Assembly (NCBI GenBank): GCA_018267915.1
Contig: JAFDXN010000033.1
Location: 310,001-374,000 of the forward strand
Reading direction: 5' to 3'
DNA from: Bacteroidota bacterium
GTDB lineage: Bacteria; Bacteroidota; Bacteroidia; Chitinophagales; Chitinophagaceae
Length of the DNA: 64,000 bases
The notes under the pieces are model-generated. The model had not been told where the DNA came from. It saw only the letters and a list, made by a program, of their open reading frames with translations, and did no database searches. Both the position numbers and the translations under genes were made by a program. This document shows positions 53,777 to 63,818 of the stretch, one piece after another. Numbering within the stretch: position 1 is the first letter of the stretch; every line of letters begins with the position of its first letter.

Positions 53777-55042
53777 ATGGAGCGTTTAACCGGCATACTG
53801 GGCATACTGCTGATATTGGGCATTGCCTTCCTTTTTTCAAACAATAAAAGGAAGATCAACCTCCGGCTGGTGGTAAGCGGTCTCGCCTTGCAGTGGCTTA
53901 TTGCGGTATTGGTATTCAAGATATCGGTGGTCAACAAATTTTTCCAGTTCCTCGGGCACGGCATGGAGAAGATCGAGGGTTTTGCCAAACAAGGCGCCAA
54001 TTTCGTGTATGGAGGCATCGGTGCGTACGACTTTACTAATACCATTACTAACTATAACGCCCCGGGTACCTTTGTGTTTGCTTTCAATATCACGGCTACC
54101 ATCATACTGGTGTGTGTGCTGGTAGCCATTTTCTATTACCTCGGCATCATGCAGCGCATTGTGGCAGTCATTGCCCGCGCTATGAACTTCGTGATGCGGG
54201 TGAGCGGCGCCGAGGCACTAAGCAACGTAGCGAGTGCTTTCGTGGGCCAGGTAGAGGCACAGGTGATGATCCGCCCTTACCTTGCCACTATGACGCGCAG
54301 CGAACTCCTTGCTTCCATGAGCGGCAGCCTTGCCTGTATAGCAGGGGGCATCTTGATCGTGTATGCTAACATGGGCCTCAGGGCAGGCCTCAACATCACC
54401 CCGCAACTTATTGCCGCCAGCCTGATGGCTGCGCCCGGCGCATTAGTGATAGCCAAGATCGTATTCCCCGAAACCGAGCAGTCGCAAACGATGGGCAAGG
54501 TGAAACTGGAGGTAAAAAGCGGCTACAGCAACATGGTGGATGCCATAAGCCATGGCGCAGCAGATGGATTCAAGATAGCCATGAACGTGATTGCCATGCT
54601 GATCGGCTTCATAGCGTTGATCGCATGTATCGATTGGGTGTTGCTGAAATGCGGTCATATTTTCAATCCCGGCTTCGACCTGAGCCTGAACTGGATATTC
54701 GGAAAGATATTCTACCCATTTGCGTGGGCTATGGGCGTACCGATACAAGATGTGAATAATGCCGCCACCCTACTGGGACAGAAGCTGACGATCAACGAGT
54801 TTGTTGCCTTCAGCAAGATGACCTCTCACGAATTGCCCATCCTTACACCAAAGGGCCTAACCATCGTCACGGTAGCCATATGCGGTTTTGCCAACTTCAG
54901 CAGTGTAGGTATGCAGATAGGCGGCATCGGCGCACTGGCCCCGGAACGGCGTACCGACCTTGCCAAACTCGGCATGAAGGCGCTGCTCTGCGGCACGCTT
55001 GCCTCTTACCTTTCTGCCTGCATTGCGGGAATACTTGTTTAG
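53777..55042 (+). CDS. Concentrative nucleoside transporter (NupC/CNT family)
   Basis: 421 residues with CNT-family features: about ten membrane segments, the GVEAL-like motif (SGAEALSNVASAFVGQVEAQVMIRPYL) and the late GFANFSSVGMQIGGIGALAPERR signature. Imports nucleosides with Na+ or H+. It may feed the dNK salvage enzyme, though the genes are far apart. Overlaps the stop of the convergent gene by 4 bp. Confidence 0.93.
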   Translation: MERLTGILGILLILGIAFLFSNNKRKINLRLVVSGLALQWLIAVLVFKISVVNKFFQFLGHGMEKIEGFAKQGANFVYGGIGAYDFTNTITNYNAPGTFVFAFNITATIILVCVLVAIFYYLGIMQRIVAVIARAMNFVMRVSGAEALSNVASAFVGQVEAQVMIRPYLATMTRSELLASMSGSLACIAGGILIVYANMGLRAGLNITPQLIAASLMAAPGALVIAKIVFPETEQSQTMGKVKLEVKSGYSNMVDAISHGAADGFKIAMNVIAMLIGFIALIACIDWVLLKCGHIFNPGFDLSLNWIFGKIFYPFAWAMGVPIQDVNNAATLLGQKLTINEFVAFSKMTSHELPILTPKGLTIVTVAICGFANFSSVGMQIGGIGALAPERRTDLAKLGMKALLCGTLASYLSACIAGILV

Positions 55043-55533
55043 AAATAGCCCAGGTATAAGCGGGCATTCTTGGTAAACTCAATGTTTACCTCGTCGCCTG
55101 TATCAAGGCGATGGAAATCATTAGCCTGCACTTGGATGCTGAGTTTGTTCTTTGAGTCGAGATATAGAAAGTAGCTGTCGTTCTGCGGCATATATAATTT
55201 CCTCACCACATGGGCGCATTCTACAGTTTTGATACGGGTCCTGATGTCAATCTGTACCCTTCTTAAATTGACCCGGTAGGTAAGGTATACTGCAGCGCCT
55301 GATATCGTAAGCAAAATTGCGGCACTGACAAAAAACCTGGGAACAGAGAACGCATTGGGTGCACCGTCATAAGCACGGTACCACGCACCCACGAACGGTA
55401 TAACGAAAGACATGATCATCAGCAGCGAGAAAGCCTTGTAATATTGCTTACGCTCCTTCAGTTCCTTTTTTACAAGAAATAGAACCTCTTCTTCTTCCAG
55501 CGGTTCTTCATATTTCACCAACTCATCCAACAT
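55039..55533 (-). CDS. Hypothetical two-helix membrane protein
   Basis: 164 residues. An acidic, Glu-rich N-terminus (MLDELVKYEEPLEEEEVLFLVKK) is followed by two hydrophobic segments (SLLMIMSFVIPFVGAWY and FFVSAAILLTISGAAVYLTY) and a soluble beta-rich C-terminus that ends in FTKNARLYLGYF. No family recognised. It lies 4 bp downstream of the M32 peptidase stop, so it is probably transcribed with it. Confidence 0.7.
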   Translation of the reverse strand: MLDELVKYEEPLEEEEVLFLVKKELKERKQYYKAFSLLMIMSFVIPFVGAWYRAYDGAPNAFSVPRFFVSAAILLTISGAAVYLTYRVNLRRVQIDIRTRIKTVECAHVVRKLYMPQNDSYFLYLDSKNKLSIQVQANDFHRLDTGDEVNIEFTKNARLYLGYF

Positions 55534-55537
55534 AGCC

Positions 55538-57043
55538 TTATTTTAGCCCATACACGATGCTGTATTTTGCTTTGATATAGTTCATAAACGAGCCAAGGTC
55601 TAGTCCCCTGCCCGTAATGCGTTTGCACAACTCTTCAGAAGTATACCGCCTGCCATGCACATGCACGTGTCCACGCAACCAATCTAACAGCATCGAAAAT
55701 TGGCCTTGCTCTATCTCAGCCGGTAATCCCGGCATATCTTTAACCGCCTGCTCAAAGAACTGCGCCGCATAAAAGCTACCCAGCGAATAGGTAGGGAAAT
55801 AACCAAACATGCCATGACTCCAATGAACGTCCTGCAATACGCCCTGCTTAGCATCAGGCGACGAAACACCCAAATATTGTTTGTAATGTTCGTTCCAAAC
55901 CTGGTCTAGCTCAGCGGCCTGCAAAGTGCCTGCTATCAATTGCTTTTCTATTTCATAACGTATCAACACATGAAAATGGTACGTCACCTCATCGGCCTCT
56001 GTCCTTATAAGAGAAGGCTCCACTTTGTTCATCCCTTTATAAAACGTATCGAGTGGTACCTTCCCAAGCTGTTGTGGAAAGTACTGCTGTAAATGCGGGT
56101 AAAAATATTTCCAGAAACCCAGGCTACGTCCAACGCAATTTTCCCACAGGCGTGATTGTGATTCGTGCACGGCAAGCGATGCAGCAGACCCGAGCGGGAG
56201 GCCATATTCGCCCGACGGCAGACCTTGCTCATATAATGCATGCCCCCCCTCATGTATACTGCTCCAAAGCATAGACGCGTAATTATGTTCGTCCACCCGC
56301 GTTGTGATGCGTACGTCTTCCGATGAGAAAGAAGTGGTAAAAGGATGTTCAGAATAGTCTTGCCTTCCTGCTTCAAAGTCATAACCCATCTTTTTCAAAA
56401 CATCAATTGAAAAATCCCATTGCTGCTGCTTAGGGTATTGCCCGTTAAAAAAACTATCATCCACCTGTTGTGCATTTGCAATTTGCGTCAGAAAAGGTGG
56501 CAATTGCTCTTTTACATTCTTAAAGATGGGATCAAGCATCGCTACGGTCGCACCTTTCTCGTATTCATCAAGGAGCGCATCGTAAGGATGGTTTTGATAA
56601 CCAAAATAGTCTGCCTGTTTCCTTTTCAGATCTATCATTTTGGCAAGCTCAGCGGTATACGTACTGTATTTATTATCCTTACGCGCTTGCAGCCATGCAT
56701 TGTAGCTATTGCTGGTTTGCTGTGTCAGCTGCTCCACAAAGGAAATAGGCAGTTTCCTGTTTTTCTCATAATCTTCCAGGCTCAGGCGCACATTATGCTG
56801 TTCCGTTTCATCTAAGCCAGCGGACTCCCTGAGCTGCGTCAGCAGTTTGCCATAGCTTTCCGCCGTCAGCATTTCATGCGCTTGCGAAGCCAACGTGGCT
56901 AATTGTCTGCCACGCATTTCAAATCCTTTAGGAGGCATATATACTTCCTGGTCCCAGCCCAATACCGCTGCAGCAAATTGCAGATCAGCGGCTTTTTGTG
57001 TTACATCCTTATATGACGTGTACAATTCCTTGCTATTCGACAT
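55538..57043 (-). CDS. M32-family carboxypeptidase (Taq-type)
   Basis: 501 residues, the family's usual length. The zinc site is H264-EGG-H268 with Glu294 in the second motif HESQSRLWEN. Other family blocks are present: LGWDQEVYMPPKG near the N-terminus, ADEVTYHFHVLIRYEIE and GYFPTYSLGSFYAAQ. A cytosolic metallocarboxypeptidase with broad specificity. No signal peptide. Confidence 0.95.
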   Translation of the reverse strand: MSNSKELYTSYKDVTQKAADLQFAAAVLGWDQEVYMPPKGFEMRGRQLATLASQAHEMLTAESYGKLLTQLRESAGLDETEQHNVRLSLEDYEKNRKLPISFVEQLTQQTSNSYNAWLQARKDNKYSTYTAELAKMIDLKRKQADYFGYQNHPYDALLDEYEKGATVAMLDPIFKNVKEQLPPFLTQIANAQQVDDSFFNGQYPKQQQWDFSIDVLKKMGYDFEAGRQDYSEHPFTTSFSSEDVRITTRVDEHNYASMLWSSIHEGGHALYEQGLPSGEYGLPLGSAASLAVHESQSRLWENCVGRSLGFWKYFYPHLQQYFPQQLGKVPLDTFYKGMNKVEPSLIRTEADEVTYHFHVLIRYEIEKQLIAGTLQAAELDQVWNEHYKQYLGVSSPDAKQGVLQDVHWSHGMFGYFPTYSLGSFYAAQFFEQAVKDMPGLPAEIEQGQFSMLLDWLRGHVHVHGRRYTSEELCKRITGRGLDLGSFMNYIKAKYSIVYGLK

Positions 57044-57078
57044 TTTGTTTTTTATATCCCTGTTTATTGATCCTGTAA

Positions 57079-59337
57079 TTATTTTGTTTCCGAACTCTCG
57101 AAGCGCTCTACATTAGTGATACCGTCCAGCGAAGCCAGTTGATGGCATAGCTCATCAAGCTCTTCCCTGTCATGTACATACACCATAATATTTCCTTCGA
57201 AGATACCATCCTTACTGTCGATGCTTAGCGAACGCATGTTCATCTTCAGGTCGCCCGAGATCACATTGGTGATCTTCTGTATCACACCCACATCATCGAG
57301 GCCAATGATCCGCACACCGCTGAGGAAGGATATTTCTTTATTCTTGGCCCATTTCGTCTTTACGATCCTGTGCCCGTAGTGTGCCAGCAGTTGCGCGGCA
57401 TTGGGGCAGTCGGTGCGGTGTATTTTCAATCCCTCGCCCGAGGTTATAAAACCAAACACATCATCACCGGGGATCGGCTGGCAGCACTGGGCCAGCTTGT
57501 ACAATATCTTATCGGAGCTTTCACCAAAGATGATGAGTTCCGCACCTTTGGCTGGTTTTTGCTTTACCTGTTCTTCCTCCGCATGCGCTCGCCGGGCCTC
57601 GGTCTTTTGTTCGCGTGCAGGTTGAGATATTTTATCGCCATGAACGGCGAAGTCCTTTAACTCCTTAAGATCTATGTTGCCTACCGCTATGGCATAGTAC
57701 AGATCAAGTGGAGAAGACTTTTTATAATAGTTGCACAATTCTGCAACATTGTGCTGCGACAACGGCACCTTCAGGTGTTCCAGCTTTCTTTGCAATATAC
57801 CTTTACCATCATCAGCAATGCGGCGCTTCTCTTCCTTTAGGTAATACTTGATGCGCGACTTGGCTTTGGCGGTCGTTACAAATGCCAGCCAGTCTTCCGA
57901 GGGCCGCTGTTTCGACGATGATATGACCTCTACCTGGTCGCCACTCTTTAGTGGATGGCTCAATGGCACCAGCCGGTAATTCACTTTGGCCCCAATACAG
58001 TGTGCCCCTAGTTCCGAGTGTATATCGAATGCAAAGTCAAGCGCGGTGGCACCCTTGGGCAGTACGCGCATGTCACCTTTCGGAGTGTAGATATACATCT
58101 CCTCCGTGAACAGATCAAGCTTGAAGTCCTGCAGGAAGTCAAGTGTATCCGTGTCAGGATTGTTCAGTATTTCGCGCAGGTGATGCAGCCAGCTATCCAG
58201 CTTGCTTTCCTGTTGTATCGGCTGTCCTTCCTTGTATTTCCAGTGCGCAGCAAGCCCCTTTTCTGCTATTTCATTCATGCGCGCCGACCGTATCTGCACC
58301 TCTACCCATCTGCCGCCGGGGCCCATTACGGTAGTGTGCAGCGCCTCGTAGCCATTGCCCTTAGGCACGCTTATCCAGTCGCGCAGCCGCTCGGGGCTAG
58401 GCCGATAAAAGTTGGTTACGATGGAGTACACTTTCCAGCAATCCTCCTTTTCGCGTTCAGGTGTTGAGTCAAGTATGATGCGTATCGCAAAGAGATCATA
58501 CACCTCTTCAAAGGCTACGTGCTTAGTGCGCATCTTGTTCCAGATAGAGTGTATTGCCTTAGGCCTGCCGTATATATCAAACTCAAACTCGTTGCGCTGC
58601 AATTCTTCCTTTATCGGCTTGATGAACTCATTGATGTAACGTGTTCTGTCGCGCCTTGTTTCTTTAAGCCCCTTCGCTATCTCAGTATATACTTCCGGCT
58701 GGGTGTATTTGAGTGCCAGGTCTTCCAGTTCCGATTTTATCTCGTACAGGCCAAGACGATGCGCCAGTGGTGCGTATATGTAGCTTGTCTCCGACGATAC
58801 CTTTAGCTGTTTCTCCCGGCTCATGCTGCCCAGGGTACGCATATTGTGCAGCCTGTCTGCAAGCTTTATCAATATCACCCTCGGATCATCGGCCAGGGTC
58901 AGCAATATCTTCCTGAAGTTCTCAGCCTGTATAGTGGTGTCGGCCTTCAGGTCCACCACGTTCGATATTTTCGTAAGACCGTCGATTATCTTGGCAAAAC
59001 GTTCTCCGAATTCATGCTCGATGTCCTCAAGGGTTACCTCGGTGTCTTCTACCACATCGTGAAGCAATGCACATATCGCCGATGTCACACCCAGCCCTAT
59101 CTCCTCTACCACTATACGCGCTACGGCTACGGGATGCAGTATATAGGGCTCGCCCGACTTACGGCGCATATCCTTATGCGCGTCTGCCGCTATCTCAAAG
59201 GCACGGCGCAGCAAGCGCTTGTCTCCCTTTTTGATGCGTTGTTTCAGTGCCCTCAACAACGCCCTGTATTCGCGCAGGATCAGCTTCTTCTCTTCTTCTT
59301 CGTTCTTATTATATGCCGGTACTATTACGTTCTCCAT
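57079..59337 (-). CDS. RelA/SpoT-homologue (p)ppGpp synthetase/hydrolase
   Basis: 752 residues with the long RSH layout. An HD hydrolase domain (His68, His93-Asp94 in ALLHDVVEDT, both intact) is followed by the synthetase domain (YGRPKAIHSIWNKM, FAIRIILDST), TGS (YIYTPKGDMRVLPKGATALDFAF), the conserved Cys region and a C-terminal ACT domain. An intact HD site points to a bifunctional SpoT-type enzyme rather than a RelA-type synthetase. Confidence 0.95.
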   Translation of the reverse strand: MENVIVPAYNKNEEEEKKLILREYRALLRALKQRIKKGDKRLLRRAFEIAADAHKDMRRKSGEPYILHPVAVARIVVEEIGLGVTSAICALLHDVVEDTEVTLEDIEHEFGERFAKIIDGLTKISNVVDLKADTTIQAENFRKILLTLADDPRVILIKLADRLHNMRTLGSMSREKQLKVSSETSYIYAPLAHRLGLYEIKSELEDLALKYTQPEVYTEIAKGLKETRRDRTRYINEFIKPIKEELQRNEFEFDIYGRPKAIHSIWNKMRTKHVAFEEVYDLFAIRIILDSTPEREKEDCWKVYSIVTNFYRPSPERLRDWISVPKGNGYEALHTTVMGPGGRWVEVQIRSARMNEIAEKGLAAHWKYKEGQPIQQESKLDSWLHHLREILNNPDTDTLDFLQDFKLDLFTEEMYIYTPKGDMRVLPKGATALDFAFDIHSELGAHCIGAKVNYRLVPLSHPLKSGDQVEVISSSKQRPSEDWLAFVTTAKAKSRIKYYLKEEKRRIADDGKGILQRKLEHLKVPLSQHNVAELCNYYKKSSPLDLYYAIAVGNIDLKELKDFAVHGDKISQPAREQKTEARRAHAEEEQVKQKPAKGAELIIFGESSDKILYKLAQCCQPIPGDDVFGFITSGEGLKIHRTDCPNAAQLLAHYGHRIVKTKWAKNKEISFLSGVRIIGLDDVGVIQKITNVISGDLKMNMRSLSIDSKDGIFEGNIMVYVHDREELDELCHQLASLDGITNVERFESSETK

Positions 59338-59444
59338 AAATTGCTCATTGTAATTTACGAAAAAAGGAAGGAAATTGATGGTATCGCATTCGATACAACA
59401 ATAAGGACTATCTATTTACCTTTCAGGCAATCGGACTTATATGC

Positions 59445-62400
59445 TTATTTATAATTCTCGGCATAGAAGCTGGCATACGGCCCGTCCGATTTGTCGGCCA
59501 GCAGCTTCAGGTAATTGATCGATGAGATGATCAACACTTTATATTCCTTCGGCTGATATTCCCTGAATATCTGTGTGGTAGCTTTTAACGCATTCATATA
59601 AGCTTTGGCCTCATTTGCGTTCGGGAAACGCTTTATTACCAACACCCCCAACCCCGCATTTAGCATGTCAATGGTAACCGTCAGCTTCTTGTCAGTGTAC
59701 TTAAAGGTGTTAAAGTCGGTGATCGCCGCCTTTACACCCATGGAACGTGCTTCATAACCCGGAAATACAAAGATGCAGTAATGCTCTTCCTGGGGCTTGT
59801 AGGTGTATTTGTCCGGGGGTGCCATTCTCACCGCATTTGCCATATCGGCATTCGGTTTCACGTCATTAGCCCGTTTTACGGCCGCAGTGTCCGAAGGCAT
59901 CGCGGGTATGTTATTGGCCGTCTTTCTGGCACTATCAGGAACCGGTGCAGGCGTTAGCTCTTTAGGCTTATTGCGATCGATATATTTCAATACCGCCTCG
60001 GCCCAGTCATGCAGAGAATCTGATGTGTTGACTTTCATGAACTCCCGCAGCATCGTATCTGCCGGCTTGTACTCGCCCTGCCCCACCAGCGCCGACGCTT
60101 CGAGGATCGTCAGCTTACCGTTATATTTTGGGCTTACATACTTTTTGCGGGCCACTCTGACTCTTTGCAGCACTTCGGTATATTGGCGCTGCTGCAGCAG
60201 GCTGTATGTCTGGTCGTAGTAAACCTGTATCGATTCATTATCATCTTTTGCGCCTGCGTTATCCTCTGTCGATGGACGAACCAGTTCTGCATATTGAGAG
60301 CCCGGATATTGCTTCAGCAGTTGTGCACCGATCTCGCGGCCTTCATCCATCCTGTTCTGGCGCAGTGCTACCAGGTAGCGCAGGTATAGCTCCTGTGCTT
60401 TATGTTCGTGTTGCGGATAGCGCACATCCAGCGTATCCATAGCCTTGAGTGCAGGTGGATAATCCTCCAACTGCCGAACGTATGCATTAGCAAGGTCTAT
60501 GTAAGCCCGCTGCTCCAGACGCTTCGCACGGTCCTTCTGTTGATCGGTGTTGGGTATCATTGCCAGCAGGCTTTCCTCCGTCGGTATGCCATTCTCGTCA
60601 ACATCTATGTCTGTCGCACCATTGTCTGCCGCTGCCGGATTGTTATCGCCGGGGTTGCTATTGCTCACAAATCCTACTGAGGCTATGCGCCTCCAGTTAT
60701 CAGTCAACGGCCTGTTACCCCATTTGCGTTTGAAATCGTTATATCCCTGCTGCAACTGTTGCGGGTTAGAAAAGTACCACGACACAGGTTGTTCCTCCCC
60801 GGCATTGCCCGCTTGCTCCGCCGCCTGTATACCACTATTTTCAGCGCGGTAAATGCTATCGGCCCTTCGGTCCTCCAGCATTTTGATGTATCTCCGCACT
60901 GCCTGCTTTTGTTCCCTGTCGCCGAGGGAAGCTAGCGTAAGCAAACTATCTTGGGTATGGATGATACCCACGGGCCCGGCAATATCACCCAACACAGGGG
61001 CACGGCGCATTGCCAATGCCACCTCTTCATCATCTGATACGTATTTCGAGTAGGCCATAGCGCTATCATAGGCATGCTTGGCGCTGATATAGTCTTCCTT
61101 GTTATAATAGATGGTGCCGAGGTGCGCAAAAGATATTGCTTTTTGCTTCTTGGTTGCTTTGGGCGCCTTGATACCCTTTTCAAGGTAAGTGATCGCCTCA
61201 GCATTATTATTCGATTTCACAGCAAATAATCCCAATATATAATAGATCTGTTCATAATAAGGTGCATACTTGCCATCCTTCAGCATGCCCTTCATCGTTG
61301 ACACAATACTTTTTGAATCCATGCCGGATGCCATCACAGAATAAGCCTCATGTTTATGAGCGTAAAAATCCAGGTCTATCTTTGGGTGAAGGTCCAGTGT
61401 TTGTTGGTAATTGGCTATAGCTGCAGAATCCTCATTCCTTAGCTCATATATCTGGCCGGCCAGGTAAGCACAGCGCTCGCGCTGCATATCGCTCAGGTTA
61501 TTGTCCGCCGCGGCCCGGCTTAGCTGAGCACTGGCAGCCTTCAGGTCGCCCTGCTTCAGCTTCACAAATGCTTTTTCAAGCGCCAGCCTGCCTTCCAGGC
61601 TCTTCGGGAAGTTCGGGTCAGCTTCTACGAGGTCCAGGACAGATTCCGCATTACCCACCTGGTTGATCTGCGTGAAGGTGCGCGCCAGCCACAATATAGC
61701 TTCATTATGCACGCTCTGGTGCTTCAGGAAGTCCAGCATCGATTTTTTATCCTCCTCCAGTATCGAGGGGCCTTCCCCTTTGCTGCTCTTATCCTTCGGT
61801 TTCTTCTTGTTTTGTTCATAGATGCTCACCGTGTAGCGGAAGGCTATGATCGCATTCTGGTAATCTCCCTTATAATAGTAGGCCTCACCCAGCAGCAGGT
61901 ACAGGTCGTCGCCCCACTTGGTGCGTGGGTCGTGTATCTGTATGCCTACCGACACTTTGTGGATGATACTATCCATATCCGGCGCTATAGACGAAGAATC
62001 CCGGTCCGGGTTGAACGGAAATAGGGCTATCAGGCTGTCGTAATTCTCCTTCCGGACTCGCGACATGTTCAGCAGCGCCTCATCCATTTTCCTGTTTGCA
62101 TTGAAATAATAGTTGTAGCGGGTAAAGGTATTTTGTATCTCGCGCCTGGGCACGCCCCAGCGTTTTTTCAGCATGCTCTCATTGCTCCATGCCTTGTGCT
62201 TTTTCTCAATTTTTAGTTTTAAAGCCAGGTCCAGTTTGTTCTCATTGGCCTTTTGTTTGTCCTTAGCTATCTTCTCCTTCTTCTCCCGCACCTTAGTCAG
62301 GCTGTCCGTTCGCACCTTCCGCACCAGCTTCAGGCTGTCCATGCTCTTTTTACGCACCGCCGCTATACTGTCGGTCATGTGCTTTCTCATTTCCTTCAGG

Positions 62401-63110
62401 TTCTCGGCATTAGCCTTTCGCACCACGGCCAGGCTGTCGCTAAAGGCCTTCCGCGCCACCCTGATACTATCCAGCCGCGTCTGCCTGATGATCGCTACAC
62501 TATCTTTATATCGTTTGCTCTCACGGTATTTGCGGATGGCCGCCATTTTTTCACTGCGTTCCGCCTGTATTTTCTTTAGCGAATCCGTGTGGGCTTTTCG
62601 CACGGCCATCGCACTATCTGTAGTTACCTTCCGGGCAAGCTTTAACGAGTCCATATGTGCTTTTTGCACAGCTTTTAACTCGTCCATGTGTTTTTGCCTG
62701 CTCTTTGTTACGCTGTCACGGTAGTGCTTGCTGTCATGGTACTTCCGGATCGCGGCAAGGCTGTCGGTCACTTTCTTGCGCGCCGCAGTCTGCGCCTTCA
62801 TGGCAGCAGTACGTGCATCCTTAATGCTATCCACCCGTGCATTACGTATTTTGGCTACGCTATCCTGATAGTGTTTGCTGCTTTTATATTTCCTGGCGCT
62901 TTCCAGGCTGTCCGTTACCCTTTTCCTGGCCGCGCTTATGCTGTCGGTATATTTTTGGCGCGCGTCCCGTGCACTATCCTGGCTGTGCTTAAGGGCCTCC
63001 TGGCGAGCCCGGGCAATACTATCCCTGTTCACCTTTTGGCCATAGGAAGCCTGTATGGTAAAAAAGCTTAATAACGTTGATATAAATAAAAATACTGATC
63101 TATTGCGCAA
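59445..63110 (-). CDS. PorW/SprE-like T9SS component with long N-terminal 11-residue repeat
   Basis: 1221 residues. A signal peptide (to about 25) precedes about 260 residues made of 11-residue units of the pattern RKxxxDSLxxV, with three 16-residue variants (RKYxxSKxYxDSVxxx). A TPR region follows from about residue 330, starting MLKKRWGVPRREIQNTFTRYNYYFNANRK, as in PorW/SprE, and the C-terminal EHYCIFVFPG ... YASFYAEN domain is also of that kind. PorW/SprE is needed for T9SS secretion and gliding. The first codon appears to be TTG (63110); no in-frame ATG lies near the signal peptide. Lipoprotein cysteine not seen. Confidence 0.8.
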   Translation of the reverse strand: MRNRSVFLFISTLLSFFTIQASYGQKVNRDSIARARQEALKHSQDSARDARQKYTDSISAARKRVTDSLESARKYKSSKHYQDSVAKIRNARVDSIKDARTAAMKAQTAARKKVTDSLAAIRKYHDSKHYRDSVTKSRQKHMDELKAVQKAHMDSLKLARKVTTDSAMAVRKAHTDSLKKIQAERSEKMAAIRKYRESKRYKDSVAIIRQTRLDSIRVARKAFSDSLAVVRKANAENLKEMRKHMTDSIAAVRKKSMDSLKLVRKVRTDSLTKVREKKEKIAKDKQKANENKLDLALKLKIEKKHKAWSNESMLKKRWGVPRREIQNTFTRYNYYFNANRKMDEALLNMSRVRKENYDSLIALFPFNPDRDSSSIAPDMDSIIHKVSVGIQIHDPRTKWGDDLYLLLGEAYYYKGDYQNAIIAFRYTVSIYEQNKKKPKDKSSKGEGPSILEEDKKSMLDFLKHQSVHNEAILWLARTFTQINQVGNAESVLDLVEADPNFPKSLEGRLALEKAFVKLKQGDLKAASAQLSRAAADNNLSDMQRERCAYLAGQIYELRNEDSAAIANYQQTLDLHPKIDLDFYAHKHEAYSVMASGMDSKSIVSTMKGMLKDGKYAPYYEQIYYILGLFAVKSNNNAEAITYLEKGIKAPKATKKQKAISFAHLGTIYYNKEDYISAKHAYDSAMAYSKYVSDDEEVALAMRRAPVLGDIAGPVGIIHTQDSLLTLASLGDREQKQAVRRYIKMLEDRRADSIYRAENSGIQAAEQAGNAGEEQPVSWYFSNPQQLQQGYNDFKRKWGNRPLTDNWRRIASVGFVSNSNPGDNNPAAADNGATDIDVDENGIPTEESLLAMIPNTDQQKDRAKRLEQRAYIDLANAYVRQLEDYPPALKAMDTLDVRYPQHEHKAQELYLRYLVALRQNRMDEGREIGAQLLKQYPGSQYAELVRPSTEDNAGAKDDNESIQVYYDQTYSLLQQRQYTEVLQRVRVARKKYVSPKYNGKLTILEASALVGQGEYKPADTMLREFMKVNTSDSLHDWAEAVLKYIDRNKPKELTPAPVPDSARKTANNIPAMPSDTAAVKRANDVKPNADMANAVRMAPPDKYTYKPQEEHYCIFVFPGYEARSMGVKAAITDFNTFKYTDKKLTVTIDMLNAGLGVLVIKRFPNANEAKAYMNALKATTQIFREYQPKEYKVLIISSINYLKLLADKSDGPYASFYAENYK

Positions 63111-63341
63111 ACCGGGATGATCCTTTATTACAATAACTAAATAACGCTAAAAATATTATCATTGCATAGCATTCCCAGCAAAAATTCTCAACTATATGCA
63201 ATAGCTTCAAAAATAAGCAAAATTGCATGATTCAGGCTATGCCGGATAACCGGCTTAGTGTATTTTACAATTAAATTAGGACAGGCTGTGTTTTAATTGA
63301 AGGCCAGCCGGCAAAATCGTTTTTGTACTGTACAGAACATA

Positions 63342-63818
63342 ATGAGCAAACTGGCATTCATACGCTCGGGCATTCTTAAGAAGCTGAATATAAACTACCG
63401 TGTGGTATTTATAGACGATGAGTCTTTGCAGGAGGTGGCAAGCTTTAAGCTCACTATGCGCAAGCTTTATATACTGCTCAGTACACTTTTTGTTGTCATC
63501 GTTACGCTAACGGTGTGTGTACTTTTGCTCACTCCGCTTAAGTATTATGTACCGGGCTATGGCAGCAACAAAACCCACATGCAGATGGTGCGGCTGAAGC
63601 GGAATATGGATTCATTATCCGACCTTGTTTCGGCACAGCAGGTGTACGAAGAAAACTTGCGAAAGATCGCCAACGGCAGCTATGATGGCTCCAAAGACAC
63701 AACCAAACTCGATATGAACATGGTTCGCAAAGAAGACATGAGCACCTTCCCGCAAACCGACGAAATAAAACAGAAGGCAATGGAAGAAGTAAAAAAAGAC
63801 AAACAGAACGGCAAATGA
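63342..63818 (+). CDS. Single-pass membrane protein, M23-peptidase-like N-terminal region without the peptidase domain
   Basis: 158 residues from MSKLAFIRSGILKKLNINYR; the frame is open to 63297 but that part is not family-like. The N-terminus (YRVVFIDDESLQEVASFKLTMRKLYIL) resembles the cytoplasmic start of Bacteroidota M23 peptidases found beside bactofilin and ATP synthase genes. One transmembrane helix (about 45-68) and a short Lys-rich coil follow, then the stop. The M23 domain is absent. Overlaps the next gene by 4 bp (ATGA). Confidence 0.65.
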   Translation: MSKLAFIRSGILKKLNINYRVVFIDDESLQEVASFKLTMRKLYILLSTLFVVIVTLTVCVLLLTPLKYYVPGYGSNKTHMQMVRLKRNMDSLSDLVSAQQVYEENLRKIANGSYDGSKDTTKLDMNMVRKEDMSTFPQTDEIKQKAMEEVKKDKQNGK

